A DNA stretch of 64,000 nucleotides. Source: Vreelandella boliviensis LC1 (GTDB taxonomy: Bacteria > Pseudomonadota > Gammaproteobacteria > Pseudomonadales > Halomonadaceae). The stretch covers positions 956,380 to 1,020,379 of the forward strand of contig NZ_JH393257.1 in NCBI RefSeq assembly GCF_000236035.1. Reading direction: 5' to 3'. Under the pieces are notes generated by a model, which saw only the letters and a program-made list of their open reading frames with translations, was not told the DNA's origin and searched no databases. This document shows, piece by piece, positions 28,299-37,900 of the stretch. The position numbers and the translations under genes are program-made. Position 1 is the stretch's first letter, and each line of letters opens with the position of its first letter.

Positions 28299-29114
28299 TT
28301 AGATAATCGCGTGGCGCACCCGCGCGGAGATCCACTCCGACACCAGCACAGTGGCAAAAATCATGATAAAAATAACGCTGACCTGATCCCAGGCGAGGCT
28401 GTTGATCGAGGCATTCAACTGCAGACCGATACCACCGGCCCCGACCAATCCCAATACCGTGGATTCGCGGATATTAATGTCCCAGCGGTAGACGCTAATG
28501 CCGGCAAAGGCGGGCATAACCTGCGGTAACACGCCGTAGTTCATCACCTGCATACGGCTCGCGCCGGTCGCGCTAATCGCCTCAACGGGGGTGGGGTGAA
28601 TCTCTTCAATCGCTTCGTACAGCAGCTTGCCCACAAAGCCGATGGAGCGCAGGGCGATAGCGATAATCCCCGCCAGTACGCCGGGGCCAAGAATGGTCAC
28701 CAGCAGCATTGCCCAAATCAGCGAGTTAATCGAGCGCGACGAGACAATCACCATCAGCGCCACGCTTCGAACCAGTGGGTGCGGCGTGGTATTACGAGCA
28801 GCCAAAAACGCTACCGGAAATGCCATCATGACGCCGATGACAGTGCCCAGCGTTGCAATGTTAAGCGTGTCCCACATGGGCTTCCACAGCACATTGGCAT
28901 ACTCCCAACGCGGCGGCATCATGCGACTAATTAAGTCACTGCCCTGGCGGCCAGCATCCTCGACGAACACCCACATGGTATTGTCGGAGATTAACTTCCA
29001 ACACAGTAGAAATAGGCTGACACCCGCTAGCCACGCCAGGTACTGCAACCATTGCGCGCGCGTGGTGCGCCGTCGCCAAACCGGCAGACCCTGTGATGTA
29101 AATGAAACAGGCAT
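28299..29114 (-). CDS. phnE: Phosphonate/phosphite ABC transporter permease (second PhnE)
   Basis: 271 residues with about six helices and the permease EAA-like loop (EAISATGASRMQVMNYGVLPQ) that contacts the ATPase. It contains the PhnE-type RWDINIRESTVLGLVGAGGIG. Paired with a second homologous permease 16 bases upstream; together they should form the heterodimeric membrane pore of the Phn importer. Confidence 0.93.
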   Translation of the reverse strand: MPVSFTSQGLPVWRRRTTRAQWLQYLAWLAGVSLFLLCWKLISDNTMWVFVEDAGRQGSDLISRMMPPRWEYANVLWKPMWDTLNIATLGTVIGVMMAFPVAFLAARNTTPHPLVRSVALMVIVSSRSINSLIWAMLLVTILGPGVLAGIIAIALRSIGFVGKLLYEAIEEIHPTPVEAISATGASRMQVMNYGVLPQVMPAFAGISVYRWDINIRESTVLGLVGAGGIGLQLNASINSLAWDQVSVIFIMIFATVLVSEWISARVRHAII

Positions 29115-29130
29115 TTAATGTCTCCAAAAA

Positions 29131-29964
29131 TTACTGGGTCCAGCGACGGACATGGCTTGAGCTGTACTCGCACAGCAGCACGATGGCGATGATGATCAGC
29201 AGAATCGCCGCAGAGGTATCGTACTCATAGCGGCTTAGCGAAGTGTTCAGCGTAGCGCCGATACCGCCCGCCCCGACAATGCCAATCACCGCCGACTCGC
29301 GGAAATTAATATCCAGCCGATAAACCGAAAGACCGATCAAGCGCGGCATGACCTGTGGCTGAACCGCTTGGTTAATGATTTGCAGCCAGCCTGCGCCGGT
29401 TGCGCGTACGGCCTCAACCTGACGCCAATCCAAGTCTTCAATGTCTTCCGCCAGCAGCTTGGCCATAAAGCCAATCGTCGCAAAGGCCAGCGTGATCATG
29501 CCCGCCAGCGGCCCAAAGCCGAACATCACCACAAATAAAATCGCGATGATGATCTCTTGAAACGTGCGTGAAACGGCAATAATGGCGCGGCAGATTAAGT
29601 AGATCGGTAAGGGTGAAATATTACGCGCTGCGCCCAGGCCAACCGGTATCGCGAGCAGCACACCCACAACCGTAGAGGTGAGCGTCATGGTTAAACTTTC
29701 CATCAACCCCGCGACAATATCGTCGTAACGGCTGATAAAATCGGGCTGCATAAAGGCGCCCAAAAAATTCACCGCCCGCGCTGACCCTTCGGCAACCCGC
29801 GCCCAGTTAACCTCTACCGAGGCAAGCGCTAAAAAGAGATACACCACCGCGCCGATAGCGAGCCCCCAGCGCAGGCGTGGATTTTCGATCACCGCTAGAC
29901 GCCGCCACTGGCCACGCCGCGCTGCCTGCTGCCGCCGTTCGGCCAATGTATCCGCTGTGTTCAT
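29131..29964 (-). CDS. phnE: Phosphonate/phosphite ABC transporter permease (first PhnE)
   Basis: 277 residues with a basic cytoplasmic N terminus, about six helices, the coupling loop [21 protein letters not shown] and the PhnE signature [21 protein letters not shown]. Its ATG overlaps the phnC stop (ATGA-type), so they are translationally coupled. Homologous to the downstream phnE; tandem permease genes are common in phn operons. Confidence 0.93.
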   Translation of the reverse strand: MNTADTLAERRQQAARRGQWRRLAVIENPRLRWGLAIGAVVYLFLALASVEVNWARVAEGSARAVNFLGAFMQPDFISRYDDIVAGLMESLTMTLTSTVVGVLLAIPVGLGAARNISPLPIYLICRAIIAVSRTFQEIIIAILFVVMFGFGPLAGMITLAFATIGFMAKLLAEDIEDLDWRQVEAVRATGAGWLQIINQAVQPQVMPRLIGLSVYRLDINFRESAVIGIVGAGGIGATLNTSLSRYEYDTSAAILLIIIAIVLLCEYSSSHVRRWTQ

Positions 29965-30809
29965 CGTGCGCCTCCCGTCGCTAAAGCGGGCATTACCTCA
30001 TGCGACGTCGAACGCACTACGGCGGGTTGCTCTTCTTCGTCTTCTTCCATCGGTTCGGGCGTGGTATCCCAATCTTCTTCACCATAAATCGTGGTGAGTA
30101 TCTCGCTCGTTAATTCGCTCGGCTGACCGTCAAAGACGATTTCACCCGCCCGCAGGCCGACGATACGATCCGCAAACTGCTTCGCCAACGCTACGTCATG
30201 AATATTGATGATCGCCGCCAGGTCTCGCTCTGCGCACAGCTCGCGAATCAGGCGCATAATCTGGCGCGAGGTTTTTGGATCCAGGCTGGCTGTCGGTTCA
30301 TCTACTAGCAGTAACTTGGGGCTTTGCAACAGCGCGCGAGCAATCCCCACCCGCTGCCGCTGCCCGCCTGATAGCGCATCGGCACGCTTATCAAGCGCAT
30401 GGGGGAGGCCTACTCTTTCTAGTAACCGGAATGCTTCAACCACGGCTTCCTGCGGGTAGCGACGTAAAAAGCTGCGCCAAAAACCGACATAGCCGAGCTG
30501 CCCTGACAGCACGTTTTCCATCACGGTGAGCCGATCGACCAGCGCGTACTCCTGAAAAATCATGCCCATCGAGCGGCGCGCATGACGCAGCTTCTGGCCT
30601 GAAAGCTTGGTGAGCTCAATGTCTTCCAGGCGAATGCTGCCCTGGGTAGGTTCAACCAACCGGTTCACACAGCGAATCAGCGTGCTTTTACCCGCGCCCG
30701 ATGGCCCAATCAGCGCCATGACTTGGCCTTTGGGCAGCGTGAGTTCAATATCCGTCAGCGCTCGATCCCCGGTGGGGTAGCGCTTGCCTACGCCACTTAG
30801 TGTCAACAT
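29961..30809 (-). CDS. phnC: Phosphonate/phosphite ABC transporter ATPase PhnC
   Basis: 282 residues: Walker [11 protein letters not shown]-loop, signature [16 protein letters not shown], Walker [14 protein letters not shown] and switch His in [10 protein letters not shown]. PhnC-type features include [24 protein letters not shown]. The last ~40 residues are an acidic, proline-containing tail ([18 protein letters not shown]) beyond the usual end. It is between phnD and phnE. Confidence 0.95.
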   Translation of the reverse strand: MLTLSGVGKRYPTGDRALTDIELTLPKGQVMALIGPSGAGKSTLIRCVNRLVEPTQGSIRLEDIELTKLSGQKLRHARRSMGMIFQEYALVDRLTVMENVLSGQLGYVGFWRSFLRRYPQEAVVEAFRLLERVGLPHALDKRADALSGGQRQRVGIARALLQSPKLLLVDEPTASLDPKTSRQIMRLIRELCAERDLAAIINIHDVALAKQFADRIVGLRAGEIVFDGQPSELTSEILTTIYGEEDWDTTPEPMEEDEEEQPAVVRSTSHEVMPALATGGAR

Positions 30810-30835
30810 CGTTCCACCTCATATGTATAGCGAAA

Positions 30836-30862
30836 CGGCCAGAAGGTGAGCCCTCCTGGCCG
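30836..30862 (-). terminator. Intercistronic hairpin phnD/phnC
   Basis: CGGCCAGAAGG faces CCTCCTGGCCG with one mismatch and a 5-base loop, after the phnD stop. On the minus strand only TTT follows, so partial termination or stabilisation of the phnD message is likely, giving more binding protein than permease. Confidence 0.6.
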
Positions 30863-30885
30863 AATAAAACGCGTTGGCTAATCGA

Positions 30886-31851
30886 TTAATCGCAGTCGTA
30901 CGTCACGCCTGTGGCATCCGCGATGGTACGAATGACCGACCAATTTTCCTCGTAGGAGATCGGAATGAACTGTGACTCACCGGAGTTAGCAAATTCCGCT
31001 TCGAGAGGAGTACCTTCCCAGTCATAGCTGAAGAACGCGTCCTGGATGCTCTCGGCAAGCTCAGGCTTCAGGTTGTGGGCCAAACCGTAAGCCGTGGTGG
31101 GGAAGGTTTCTGAGGTATAGATAATCTCGTAGTCACCTTCATTAACGACACCACGAGCAATCATCCGAGTGCCAACAGAGTTGGCAATAGCTGCGGCTTC
31201 GTAATCTTTGTTCACTACACCGAGAATGGAATTATCGTGAGAGCCTGAGAACGCGGTGCTGTAATCTTTATCGGCTTCTAGCCCATACTCTGAGAGCAAT
31301 AGTGCAGAAGGCGCGCGGAAACCAGAATTTGAGGTTTCAGCGGTAAAGGCCATCTGACGCCCTGCGAGATCTTCAACCGACGCGATACCGCTACCGGGAT
31401 AAGTGATGATCTCCATTTCGTAACCAAAGCTACCGTCGTCAGAAGCCATCATGGCAAACGGGCGGAAGCCACCGCAGTTAACGGCCACAGGCGTGCTGCC
31501 GGTATTAAACCCGGCGACATGCAAACGACCCGCGCGTAGCGCTTCCAACTGTGCAGCGTTGGACTGAACCGGGAAGAACTGCACCTCTTTGCCAGTGGCT
31601 TCGCTAAGATGTTCTAAAAAGTCAGACCAGACACCAGCGTAAACCGCAGGATCTTCAACCGGGGTATAGGCAAACACCAAGGTATCGGGGTCGGCCCACT
31701 GAGACTCATCGCTAGGCGCATCGGCGACCATATCGCCATCGTTATCCACATAGCGCGATGAGAGGTCTGCTGAGGCGTTCACCGCGACCAAGGCGAAGGC
31801 ACTAGTAACGGCGGCGCTAATTAACGTGCGGGAGAGAGATAATGTCTGCAT
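30886..31851 (-). CDS. phnD: Phosphonate/phosphite/phosphate-binding protein PhnD
   Basis: Periplasmic receptor of the Phn importer. 321 residues with a signal (LISAAVTSAFALVAVNASA). The PhnD domain shows TPVEDPAVYAGVWSDFLEHLSEATGKEV, QLEALRAGRLHVAGFNTGS and FTAETSNSGFRAPSALL (residues lining the oxyanion site in relatives). Just after the signal is YVDNDGDMVAD, an Asp-rich loop like a calcium-binding repeat. No C-P lyase or phosphonatase gene is in the window, so the actual ligand is open. Confidence 0.94.
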   Translation of the reverse strand: MQTLSLSRTLISAAVTSAFALVAVNASADLSSRYVDNDGDMVADAPSDESQWADPDTLVFAYTPVEDPAVYAGVWSDFLEHLSEATGKEVQFFPVQSNAAQLEALRAGRLHVAGFNTGSTPVAVNCGGFRPFAMMASDDGSFGYEMEIITYPGSGIASVEDLAGRQMAFTAETSNSGFRAPSALLLSEYGLEADKDYSTAFSGSHDNSILGVVNKDYEAAAIANSVGTRMIARGVVNEGDYEIIYTSETFPTTAYGLAHNLKPELAESIQDAFFSYDWEGTPLEAEFANSGESQFIPISYEENWSVIRTIADATGVTYDCD

Positions 31852-31900
31852 GGGTCACCTGTAGCGTTATTAGAAGATGGAAACATCCTGACGGCTTCAA

Positions 31901-31940
31901 GTGACAGAAATAGGGCACTTATGTGACCACTTCGTGACGT
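31901..31940 (-). promoter_or_regulatory. Candidate Pho box array upstream of phnD
   Basis: On the minus strand four 7-base units spaced exactly 11 bases apart start at 31940 (ACGTCAC), 31929 (TGGTCAC), 31918 (degenerate GTGCCCT) and 31907 (CTGTCAC). The 11-bp period and the CTGTCAC-like units match PhoB direct repeats. It ends 50 bases before the phnD start. Confidence 0.6.
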
Positions 31941-31955
31941 TTTGACGAAGGGATA

Positions 31956-33698
31956 TTAGGCTTCATGACCGCGGCGCTCCACAAACAGACTGTTGCCAGG
32001 GATCTTTTTGGCCTGGTGCTTCAATTCAGAAAGCTCGCCCGCGATATCCAACGATTGACAGCTGGTCGTATCGGGGATGGGTTTCACCGCGATCGAGACG
32101 CTAACAAAGGGGAAAAACGTCAGCCTATTCTGGCGGCTTTCAATTTGAATCCCGCCCTGAAGGCGGTCGGCCTCTTCATAGAAGCCCGGCGCCATCACCT
32201 CGAATGAGTGCAAAATTTGCTGGCAGACACTCTCCCAATGGCCGAGCGGTAACAGCATCATAAAATCGTCACCGCCAATATGGCCGATAAAGCCTCCGAC
32301 ACTGTCTACCTGCGCTTGAAGTAATCGTGATAGCGAAATGATGATGTGATCGCCGCGGGCGTAGCCGTAGGCATCGTTAAAGGCTTTAAAGTTATCCAGA
32401 TCAACGTAGGCCGCAGCAAACCCCTGCCCAGTGGACAAATAGGTCGCCAGGGTTTCATTGATCAGAATATTGCCCGGCAGGCCGGTCAGCGGATTGGCAT
32501 GGCGCGCTTGGCGTACCTGGATGGCGGTAATTTCGCGCAAAAGATCAACGATATTGCCCATCCCCAGGTAGTCACCGTTGGCGTTAACAATGACAAAATC
32601 TTCCTGCTCAATATCCCGGCTATCGGTCAGTTGCTGGCTCAAAATCTCCAGCGGCGTATCCGCTTCCGCCACCAGCATACGTGCGTCAGCAACGTCCAGA
32701 ACGCGGCGCTTGGCATACAGCGAGTGACTATAGGGATTGGTAAACAGGGTTAAAAACGCATTACGACGCACCACCGCCACGGGCTTACCATTTTCTAGCA
32801 CGGCCACGCAGCGCAAGCTGGGCTGTTGGCGAAACCGTTCGGAGATAGACGGCACCGCGCAATCCGTCGTTATAGCGTCAATCGCCCGTAAAATAGACCG
32901 CGCGGTGCGCCCTGCGGGGCTTTTTAGATGCGTGGTGGCGGGCAGCAGCATATTGAGTTCTAACGGCGGCTGCTGGCTGGGCCGGGCGAAGTAGAAGCCT
33001 TGCAGCAGCGCCAGCCCGCGATCGAGCTCCCACAGGCAAAGATGCTCAGCGGCGGTCTCCACGCCTTCGGCAATCACCTGGCAGTCCAGACTACGGGCTA
33101 CATCAAGAATCGAGCGCAGAAATTCTCGCTTGGCCGGCTCCTGGTCGATCCCGGAGATAAAGTGGCGGTCGAGCTTAACGAAATCAGGGCGTAGCTCAGA
33201 CCAGTGGCGCAGGCTTGAGTGCCCGGCGCCAAGATCATCCAGCGCCACCTGGAAGCCCATGGTGCGGTAGTGATCCACCGCCTGGCGCATTAGCTCGTAG
33301 TCATGGATCGGCACATGTTCGGTGAGCTCAATCACCACCCGCTCTGGAGGCAAACCGCTGTCACGAATAAACCCCAGCGTTAAGCCTTCGCGGAAATCGC
33401 GCTCGACAATGGTTAGCGGCATCACGTTAAGAAACAGCAGACCGGGCAGATCGAGCTCTGCAAAACGCTGTATTGCCAGGCGCCGGCAAAGCAAATCTAA
33501 CTCGACTAACTTGCCTGCCTGGGTAGCTACCTCAAACAGCCGTAACGGCGAGTGCAGCGGCGACGTTTTAGGCCCACGTATCAGCGCTTCGTAACCATAA
33601 ATCGCCCGTTGGCTGGCATCCACAATGGGTTGAAAGAGCACGTGCAGCTCTTCTGCCGCAATAATCTGGTTAAGCCACTGCCCTTCTTGTGCGGTCAT
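31956..33698 (-). CDS. EAL-CBS-GGDEF signalling protein
   Basis: Soluble c-di-GMP protein with the order reversed from the usual one. EAL comes first (YGYEALIRGP, VALDDLGAGHSSL, FVKLDRHFI, VIAEGVET; intact), then a CBS-pair-like region (LRCVAVLENGKPVAVVRRNAF, FVIVNANGDYLGMGNIVDLL), then GGDEF (NPLTGLPGN, YVDLDNFKAFND, HIGGDDFMMLL). The CBS pair suggests adenine-nucleotide sensing. I chose 33698 because GAGGG precedes it and the coding signal starts there; a longer ATG at 33797 has no ribosome site. It lies between the PhoD-like gene and phnD on the same strand. Confidence 0.88.
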   Translation of the reverse strand: MTAQEGQWLNQIIAAEELHVLFQPIVDASQRAIYGYEALIRGPKTSPLHSPLRLFEVATQAGKLVELDLLCRRLAIQRFAELDLPGLLFLNVMPLTIVERDFREGLTLGFIRDSGLPPERVVIELTEHVPIHDYELMRQAVDHYRTMGFQVALDDLGAGHSSLRHWSELRPDFVKLDRHFISGIDQEPAKREFLRSILDVARSLDCQVIAEGVETAAEHLCLWELDRGLALLQGFYFARPSQQPPLELNMLLPATTHLKSPAGRTARSILRAIDAITTDCAVPSISERFRQQPSLRCVAVLENGKPVAVVRRNAFLTLFTNPYSHSLYAKRRVLDVADARMLVAEADTPLEILSQQLTDSRDIEQEDFVIVNANGDYLGMGNIVDLLREITAIQVRQARHANPLTGLPGNILINETLATYLSTGQGFAAAYVDLDNFKAFNDAYGYARGDHIIISLSRLLQAQVDSVGGFIGHIGGDDFMMLLPLGHWESVCQQILHSFEVMAPGFYEEADRLQGGIQIESRQNRLTFFPFVSVSIAVKPIPDTTSCQSLDIAGELSELKHQAKKIPGNSLFVERRGHEA

Positions 33699-33790
33699 TT
33701 GCCTGCTGCCCTCTTCTGCCACTCTAGTAACCCTCGGTGGTGCCGATGATGTGTCACCTTCCCTGGAGGTTGTTGATAAGCTGCAAGCGT

Positions 33791-33808
33791 GCGTCATTTT
33801 TATGACGC
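33791..33808. repeat. Perfect 7-bp palindrome GCGTCAT-TTTT-ATGACGC
   Basis: Located between the PhoD-like gene and the EAL-CBS-GGDEF gene, at the possible upstream start codon. It could be a small hairpin or an operator. Confidence 0.5.
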
Positions 33809-33856
33809 TATCATGACAATCATCAAGGGCATCAAGCAGTTGGCGCTAAACGGCGA

Positions 33857-35776
33857 TCAAGAGAGAGGTTTTTCGGGGGCTGGAAACACCACTTCGCTGC
33901 CGTCGGCGTCAAGCTGACGGATATCGATAGGCCGGCCTTTCTCGTCAAGGGTTACCAAGCCAATACCGCTGGCGTTCCACAGCCGCTCACCGGCGCTGGC
34001 GCGATCCGGGTCGCGGGGGTGAACGCTTAGCTTACGGCGCTTGGTAAATATATTGAGAGGCGACCAAGGGGCGTAGAGCCAGCGGTTGAGGCGGTCAAAG
34101 GTGTTGAGCAGGTTTTTGGGGAAGGTATTTTTGATCCCGCTCGAGGTAATTTGCCACAGGTGGGGCGCGCGGCGCTGATGGCGAACCACAATGTCGTAAA
34201 CAAACGAGTAGTGCACATCCCCAGACAAAATCACATAGTTGCCGGGGGTTTTGGAGTGCCGCCAAATCTGCAGCAGCGTATTGGCGGCTCCGCGGTGGGC
34301 CATCCAGTTTTCGGCATCCACCACTAGCGGCTTCCCCACCGCGGTAAACAGTTTTTGGATGGCTTCAATCAACTTGACGCCGAACATTGGCGCTGGAGAG
34401 ACAATCACCGCGCTCTTAGCGCCCATCAGCGCCTGCTGCATCTCCATTAGCGCCTCCCAGTCCATCAAGCCCGAAGGCCGATGCGGGCTGCGTTCACTGC
34501 GCCAGCGGCGGGTGCGGGTATCCAGCACAATCAGCGCGGGGGTGCCCGGCACCTGAAACTCCCAGCCCTGAAAACGCAGCAGCCGTTCAATTAGCCCATC
34601 CTGCTCAGCGCAGACTAGCGGTTGGTCGCCATCACCCATCAGCGTCGAGGCGTGGTGGACTAACGGATTCATTTTATCCGGGTCATTACCCCAGGCTTGG
34701 CAGAGCAGATAGGCCACCAGGGCGTTACCGATAATGCGTTTAGAGAACGGGTGGCCGTAGGCGGCACGCTCCCAATCGGCGGTTAGGTTCCAGTCGTCGG
34801 TAACATCGTGGTCGTCAAAAATCATCAGGCTGGGCAGGTGTGCCATCAGTCGCGCGCACTGGGGCAAGCCGTCAACAAAGGTATCGATCACCGCCTGCTC
34901 CTGACGATACAGCTCGGCGTCTTTTTCATCCAAGGCAGGCGGCGTTGGCGCAATCACTTGCCAGGGCGTCGGCGACCACACCAGGCAGTACATGGCGAGC
35001 ATTTCGGCCAGCGTCATCAAATGGTTATGGGCATTCGCCGAGGTAAACACCGGCTTTTTGACACCGCCGAAAAAGCGTTCTCGCAGGGCCGCGTTGCTGG
35101 TCACATCAGGCAGCAGCTGTGCACGCCGGTAGTAGCTATCAGGCGACTGATAAAGCGCCTGACTATCATCGACTGTAGCGCCTTCCAGCCACTCATCTAC
35201 CAGCCCTAGCCGTTCAATCAGCGCATGCACGGCGCGCAGCATTGGCCCGGCCACGTCATCGGCGTAGACCTGGTCACCGGTCATCAACAGCCAGGCGGGC
35301 CATTCGGTGGGCGCAGACTGCTGTTCGGCAAGCCAGCTATCGGCGCGCACCAGCCCGTCGGCACTATCGTGATGGGGCTTGCGGCAGGAGCCGTGCATCA
35401 GACGGTGATGGCGCGAGGCAATCACAAAAGCGGGATACGCAGCGACGTCATAGCACAGCCACGGCGCCCATTCGGGCAGAGAGCGCCATTCGCCCTGCTG
35501 GGATTCCACCTGCAGGTCGTATTCAATGCGTTCGTCACAGGGCAGCGCTGATTCAAGCTCGCAATCGATCAGGTAAATAAATGCGCGTTCACCGATAGCG
35601 ATGCATTGCTGGTGGTGCGCCAAACCAATCGTTTGGCTATCGATGCGCCCTGGGCGCAGCACCAAGGCCATGTTCAGCGGCCGGGTGGCGACCAGCCAAA
35701 GCACCAAACGGGTAGTGCTGATGCGTCTTAACAGGGGGCCGGCGACTATATCGGGCAGTGTATCTGTGCCATTCAT
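33857..35776 (-). CDS. PhoD-like metallophosphatase (cytoplasmic type)
   Basis: 639 residues. Metal-site motifs of the PhoD/purple-acid family are MTGDQVYADDVAGP, MIFDDHDVTDDWN and LSGDVHYSFVYD. There is no signal or Tat motif, unlike secreted alkaline phosphatase PhoD, so the substrate is probably internal. An N-terminal beta-rich domain (1-130) precedes the catalytic part. It is 32 bases after the histidine kinase gene on the same strand, and phn genes follow downstream. Confidence 0.9.
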   Translation of the reverse strand: MNGTDTLPDIVAGPLLRRISTTRLVLWLVATRPLNMALVLRPGRIDSQTIGLAHHQQCIAIGERAFIYLIDCELESALPCDERIEYDLQVESQQGEWRSLPEWAPWLCYDVAAYPAFVIASRHHRLMHGSCRKPHHDSADGLVRADSWLAEQQSAPTEWPAWLLMTGDQVYADDVAGPMLRAVHALIERLGLVDEWLEGATVDDSQALYQSPDSYYRRAQLLPDVTSNAALRERFFGGVKKPVFTSANAHNHLMTLAEMLAMYCLVWSPTPWQVIAPTPPALDEKDAELYRQEQAVIDTFVDGLPQCARLMAHLPSLMIFDDHDVTDDWNLTADWERAAYGHPFSKRIIGNALVAYLLCQAWGNDPDKMNPLVHHASTLMGDGDQPLVCAEQDGLIERLLRFQGWEFQVPGTPALIVLDTRTRRWRSERSPHRPSGLMDWEALMEMQQALMGAKSAVIVSPAPMFGVKLIEAIQKLFTAVGKPLVVDAENWMAHRGAANTLLQIWRHSKTPGNYVILSGDVHYSFVYDIVVRHQRRAPHLWQITSSGIKNTFPKNLLNTFDRLNRWLYAPWSPLNIFTKRRKLSVHPRDPDRASAGERLWNASGIGLVTLDEKGRPIDIRQLDADGSEVVFPAPEKPLS

Positions 35777-35808
35777 TCGATGCGGTCTCCATTATTAATA
35801 TGAGACGA

Positions 35809-37185
35809 TTATGCGCGACGAGTACGCGCAACGACGGGCAGCTCGATCACCACTTGCAGCCCGCCAGTGCTGGCGCGCCCAAGTTTCATATGGCCGCTAT
35901 AAAGGGCGACAAGGTCGGTCACAATGGCCAGCCCCAGGCCGCTGCCCGAGCGTTGTTCGTCCAACCGTTTACCGCGCTGTACCGCTTGCTGGCACTCTGC
36001 TTCAGACATGCCTGGGCCATCATCGCTAACGGTTAAGGTTAACCGCTGCCCATCACTCTCTACCTGTAGCTGCACATCGCCATGCGCCCAGCGCAGCGCG
36101 TTATCCATCAAGTTGCCCACCAGCTCTTGGATATCCTGATCATCCATATGCACCTGAACCTCAGGCGGCCAGGTTTGGCGCAGCGCAATGCCGCGCCGCT
36201 GGGCAAGTCTGGCTAGCCCATTGAGCAGCGGTGCCAGGGTGGCGTGTAAATCAATCGGCGCAAAGCGTGCGCCCTCGCCCGCTGCCGAAGCCCGCGCCAG
36301 GTGGTGGCGTACTGCGCTATCCACGCGTGCCAGCTCCACTTCCCAGGCGGCACGGTTCGCTTCCGGTAATTGGCGTAGCTGTAGACGCATCACACTTAAC
36401 GGGGTTTTCAGCGCATGGGCAAGGTTGCCAGCAGTATGGCGGCCACGTTCAATCAAGCGCTGGTCGCGGGCCAATACCGCGTTCATTGAGGCCGCTAGCG
36501 TCGCCAGCTCGTCGGGCAAGCGGGTATCCAGCTGTTCGGCGCGCCCCTGCTCTACATCGTGCAGATTGGCATGCATACGCCGAAGCGGCGCTAGCCCCCA
36601 GCGTACTTGCAGCGCCAATACACCGAGCAACAGCACGCCCAAACCCACTAAACCGCCCCACAGCAGACGTTGAAATTCACCAATATCGCGGGCTAATACA
36701 TTGTCCCGAGCCGCCACGCTAATATGCAGCGGCGCCTCTAGCGGCGCCAGGTAGATATCCCGCTCCACCACGCGCAGCGACTGGCCCCGGGGGCCGGGTA
36801 TCGAGCGGGCGCTAAGGGTGTCATTGTCGATGACCGGCAGGCGCTGATCCCACAGCGAACGCGAAGCCAGGGTATTTTCCTCGCCATCGGTGATTTGCCA
36901 GTACCAGCCAGAGTAGACATTCTCAAAACGCGGGTCGCCCAGCGCCCGATCATGGACTAGCTGCTGTTCAATATTGGCGTAGGTGACGCCCGCGATGATG
37001 ACATTTAGGGTGGCGCCCAGACGCTCGTCAAAGGCCTGCGTGGCCGAAGCACGGTAGTGATGAGATAGCAGCGCGCCCGAGATGGGCAGCGCCAGGCCGA
37101 CCATCACCAATACGGCCAGCAGTAGCCGCACGCTGATGGAGCGCTTTGCCCAGCGATCTTTCCATGCGGTGGTGGCTTGACTCAT
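35809..37185 (-). CDS. Sensor histidine kinase
   Basis: 458 residues: helix (about 24-45), periplasmic sensor (45-165, DERLGATLNVIIAGVTYANIEQQLVHDRAL), helix, HAMP, HisKA with the phospho-acceptor in NLAHALKTPLSVM, and HATPase (NLMDNALRWAHG, VSDDGPGMSE, SGSGLGLAIVTDL). The layout resembles PhoQ-type kinases. Its start overlaps the response regulator stop by 4 bases. The signal it senses is unknown. Confidence 0.94.
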   Translation of the reverse strand: MSQATTAWKDRWAKRSISVRLLLAVLVMVGLALPISGALLSHHYRASATQAFDERLGATLNVIIAGVTYANIEQQLVHDRALGDPRFENVYSGWYWQITDGEENTLASRSLWDQRLPVIDNDTLSARSIPGPRGQSLRVVERDIYLAPLEAPLHISVAARDNVLARDIGEFQRLLWGGLVGLGVLLLGVLALQVRWGLAPLRRMHANLHDVEQGRAEQLDTRLPDELATLAASMNAVLARDQRLIERGRHTAGNLAHALKTPLSVMRLQLRQLPEANRAAWEVELARVDSAVRHHLARASAAGEGARFAPIDLHATLAPLLNGLARLAQRRGIALRQTWPPEVQVHMDDQDIQELVGNLMDNALRWAHGDVQLQVESDGQRLTLTVSDDGPGMSEAECQQAVQRGKRLDEQRSGSGLGLAIVTDLVALYSGHMKLGRASTGGLQVVIELPVVARTRRA

Positions 37186-37856
37186 TCGCTAGCGGGCTCT
37201 TCTGCTAATAGCCGATAGCCCTGGCCACGCAGGGTGGCGATGCGCCAACTGCCCAATTTGCGGCGCAGGCGGCTGACCTGAACATCAATCACGTTGGAAT
37301 CAGGCTCATGATCGCGGTCATAAACGTGTTCTGAAAGCTCGGTACGGCTGACGACCCGCGGCGCGGCGTGCATCAAATAACCCAGCAGACGGGTTTCCTG
37401 GGCGGTCAACCCTACCGGACGCCCGGCGAGAGAAACGTGCTGGGTGTGGGTATCCAAACTGAGCTCACCCACTTTCAGCACCGGGTGGGCATGGCCATGG
37501 CTGCGGCGCACCAGAGCGCGCAGGCGAAAGAGCACTTCCGCCGATTCGAACGGCTTGGTGACGTAGTCATCGGCGCCTGCGGTAAATCCTGCGGCTTTAT
37601 CAGCCCAGCGCTCCCGGGCGGTAAGGATCAGTACCGGCAGGTCGATACCATCTTCCCGCCATGCGGAAAGCCAGCGGGTACCATCGCCATCGGGTAGCCC
37701 GACATCCAGAATCAGCGTGTCGTAGGCCTCCGTGCGCACTAGAAAATCGGCGTCCTGGCCTGTCGCTGCATGCTCGACTAGCCAATCTCCGTCACGCAGC
37801 GCCTGACTTAGCTCACGCGCCAGCGCCTGGTCATCTTCTACCAACAAACACTTCAT
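37182..37856 (-). CDS. OmpR/PhoB-family response regulator
   Basis: 224 residues: receiver with acidic pair VEDDQ (7-9), phospho-acceptor Asp51 in LILDVGLPDGDG, conserved Lys in VTKPFE (101), then a winged-helix DNA-binding domain (EVLFRLRALVRR, RVVSRTELSEHVYDRDHEPDSNVIDVQVSRLRRKL). Cognate partner of the kinase it overlaps. The PepSY gene is 44 bases upstream on the same strand. Confidence 0.95.
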   Translation of the reverse strand: MKCLLVEDDQALARELSQALRDGDWLVEHAATGQDADFLVRTEAYDTLILDVGLPDGDGTRWLSAWREDGIDLPVLILTARERWADKAAGFTAGADDYVTKPFESAEVLFRLRALVRRSHGHAHPVLKVGELSLDTHTQHVSLAGRPVGLTAQETRLLGYLMHAAPRVVSRTELSEHVYDRDHEPDSNVIDVQVSRLRRKLGSWRIATLRGQGYRLLAEEPASE

Positions 37857-37900
37857 TGGCTAACTACCCTTCTTTTTGTATGGCAAATGATGGCAACAGG

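Noticed and set aside
36188..36722. Plus-strand frames opposite the histidine kinase
   Set aside because: Arg/Ser-rich antisense translation with no domain; the kinase on the minus strand is clear.
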